DNA from: Abyssibius sp040880065
GTDB lineage: Bacteria; Pseudomonadota; Alphaproteobacteria; Rhodobacterales; Rhodobacteraceae
DNA: 64,000 nt
Direction of reading: 5' to 3'
Assembly: GCA_040880065.1 (NCBI GenBank)
Contig: JBBDJE010000054.1
Span: 1 to 64,000, forward strand
This document shows positions 62,848 through 64,000 of this stretch, piece by piece (within the stretch, counting starts at the first letter, position 1; the number at the start of each line of letters is the position of its first letter). The notes beneath the pieces are model-generated. The model worked only from the letters and a program-made list of their open reading frames with translations. It searched no databases and was not told the origin of the DNA. Both the position numbers and the translations under genes were made by a program.

Positions 62848-63749
62848 GTCAGCCCGCCAATCGCGGCGTAAAGCCAAAGCAGCGCAGCAGATGGCGCAGC
62901 ATCGGTGCGATGCGCGCTGAACTGCCATCCGGCATGATGCGCCCAACTGGCCAACAGGTCGCGACGCGCGGCAAGGCGTTGCTGATAGGCGGCCTTGATG
63001 GCGCGGGCGCGGCGAGTCTCAAAGCTAACCGCCCCGGCGGGCGAACCGGCGAGCGATTGGAAGATCACGCGGCCATCAAAGGGGAATGACTCTTCAGCCG
63101 GGTCGGTGATTTGCAGCAAGGCACCGCGCGTGCCGCGGGCAGCCATGGCGTTCAAACCGTCGCGCAGGGCGGTCTCATCCATCATGAAATCGGAGATCAG
63201 CACATAATGGCCTGCGCTAACAGGGCCGGGCCCGGGCAATGCGCTGATATCATCGGCAAGCAGCGGTGCTGCCAGCGTGGCGGCAAAACGGCCAAGCTGG
63301 TTGCGCCCGGCACTGGGGCGGGCGAGCGGGGTGTCCAGCAGGCCTATGCGTTCGCCCGCGCGGGTAAGCAGCACGCCAAGCGCCAAAGCCAGCAGGCGCG
63401 CACGTTCGGATTTTGGCGCGTGGCCGGCCGAGGAAAACCCCATGCCCGCCGATGGATCGGCCCAGAACAGCACCGATTGCGCCGCCTCCCATTCGGTCTG
63501 GCGGATGTAAAGCGTATCGCCCCGCGCCGAGCGCCGCCAGTCGATGGAGGTAGCCGAATCGCCGGGCATGGCCTGGCGGTATTGCCAGAAGGTTTCGCCA
63601 CTGCCTGCGCGACGGCGGCCATGCACACCGGGCACAACGCCCTGCGCCAGCCGCTCGGCTGCGGCTAAAAGCGGCGGCAGGCTGGCGGCAAGCGTCTCGG
63701 CGCCTGAGCGCAGCGTGGCGGTAGCTGTGGTGGTGGCGGTCTGGCTCAC
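62844..63749 (-). CDS. DUF58 domain protein
   Basis: A 301-residue soluble protein with the DUF58 signature GETFWQYRQAMPGDSATSIDWRRSARGDTLYIRQTEWE and a VWA-like strand ending LISDFMMDETALRDGL. Such proteins always stand next to MoxR AAA+ ATPases and resemble VWA-type adaptors that present substrates. It starts four bases within the MoxR gene end (ATGA) and ends in the DUF4159 start overlap. Confidence 0.87.
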   Translation of the reverse strand: MSQTATTTATATLRSGAETLAASLPPLLAAAERLAQGVVPGVHGRRRAGSGETFWQYRQAMPGDSATSIDWRRSARGDTLYIRQTEWEAAQSVLFWADPSAGMGFSSAGHAPKSERARLLALALGVLLTRAGERIGLLDTPLARPSAGRNQLGRFAATLAAPLLADDISALPGPGPVSAGHYVLISDFMMDETALRDGLNAMAARGTRGALLQITDPAEESFPFDGRVIFQSLAGSPAGAVSFETRRARAIKAAYQQRLAARRDLLASWAHHAGWQFSAHRTDAAPSAALLWLYAAIGGLT

Positions 63750-64000
63750 GCGGCAGCACCGGCGCTGGCTCTGGTGGCGGCTGTGGTGATCTCGTCGATC
63801 ACCTGATCAAGCCGGATATTGCGGGCGCGCGCGGCATAACCCAACGCCATGCGATGTTTCAGCACCGGCTGCGCAAGGGCGGCGACATCGTCTGGCGTGG
63901 GTGCAAAACGGCCATGCAGCAGCGCCCATGCGCGCACGGCAAGCATAAGCGCCTGCGCGGCACGCGGCCCCGGCCCCCATGTCACATTGTCGCGCACAAG
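63746..64000 (-). CDS. MoxR family AAA+ ATPase, C-terminal part (cut by window edge)
   Basis: Only the last 84 residues are present. VTWGPGPRAAQALMLAVRAWALLHGR, FAPTPDDVAALAQPVLKHRMAL is the helical lid of MoxR ATPases with the sensor-2-type GPR arginine. The frame runs off the right edge, so the start, Walker A and Walker B are outside the window. It is the first gene of the DUF58/DUF4159 operon and would act as the chaperone-like ATPase of the system. Confidence 0.85.
   Translation of the reverse strand, partial: LVRDNVTWGPGPRAAQALMLAVRAWALLHGRFAPTPDDVAALAQPVLKHRMALGYAARARNIRLDQVIDEITTAATRASAGAAA

Overview
The window looks like a stretch of chromosome from a GC-rich alphaproteobacterium, most likely a Rhodobacterales (Roseobacter/Rhodobacter-type) marine heterotroph. 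The pointers are four enzymes of the ethylmalonyl-CoA pathway, a RibH2-type lumazine synthase behind an FMN riboswitch, glcDEF, a NavBac sodium channel, an Anbu operon, and a MoxR/DUF58/DUF4159 membrane operon cut by the right edge. There is no tRNA, rRNA, CRISPR array, prophage or insertion sequence that I can recognise. Coding density is very high, and many genes overlap their neighbour by 1, 4 or 8 bases. No gene-free stretch exceeds 300 bases.

Layout. 1-6.8 kb: ribH2 with riboswitch, a GNAT/AhpD-like pair, zur with a Zur-box-like site, a LysR regulator, a transglycosylase-like lipoprotein, an AEC carrier, hspQ and a fatty acid desaturase. 6.8-10 kb: argD-argF, a PACE-type exporter and a GNAT. 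10.1-14.1 kb: the four-gene Anbu operon (circularly permuted ATP-grasp, alpha-E, transglutaminase, proteasome-like Anbu). An oxidoreductase that has lost its Rossmann domain by in-frame deletion and gntK follow. 15-17.3 kb: hmgA divergent from a MarR regulator with a dyad between them. 17.3-21.5 kb: a small acidic protein and a very long coiled-coil protein with a papain-like protease end, broken by one frameshift between the predicted catalytic Cys and His/Asn. This is the least explained locus in the window. 21.7-31.3 kb: mdh, a TSUP exporter, mcl2-nnrU-DUF1737-mch, and an sdh operon in which two small lipoproteins and a methyltransferase-like gene lie between sdhA and sdhB. 31.3-35.2 kb: a DUF1989 protein, an SHMT-like PLP enzyme with a divergent LysR, and deoD. 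35.2-40.1 kb: ecm (interrupted by a 10-N assembly gap), an acyltransferase and ccr. 40.2-44.3 kb: a RecD-like helicase, NavBac, a TIGR02186 protein and a second TSUP exporter. 44.3-49.9 kb: a purine nucleoside importer operon ending in punA. 50-54 kb: rimI, tsaB, nfuA, a universal stress protein, hsp20 with a heat-shock-type promoter, a trypsin-like protease and a DUF1801 protein. 54-57.9 kb: glcDEF. 58-64 kb: the MoxR operon.

How the genes fit together. ccr, ecm, mch and mcl2 cover most of the conversion of crotonyl-CoA into glyoxylate, propionyl-CoA and malate. Succinate dehydrogenase and malate dehydrogenase process C4 products, and glycolate oxidase supplies glyoxylate. PunA and DeoD salvage purine nucleosides, with PunA directly coupled to an importer. 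Starts were moved inward from the longest reading frame wherever a ribosome binding site, gene overlap or family length supported it.
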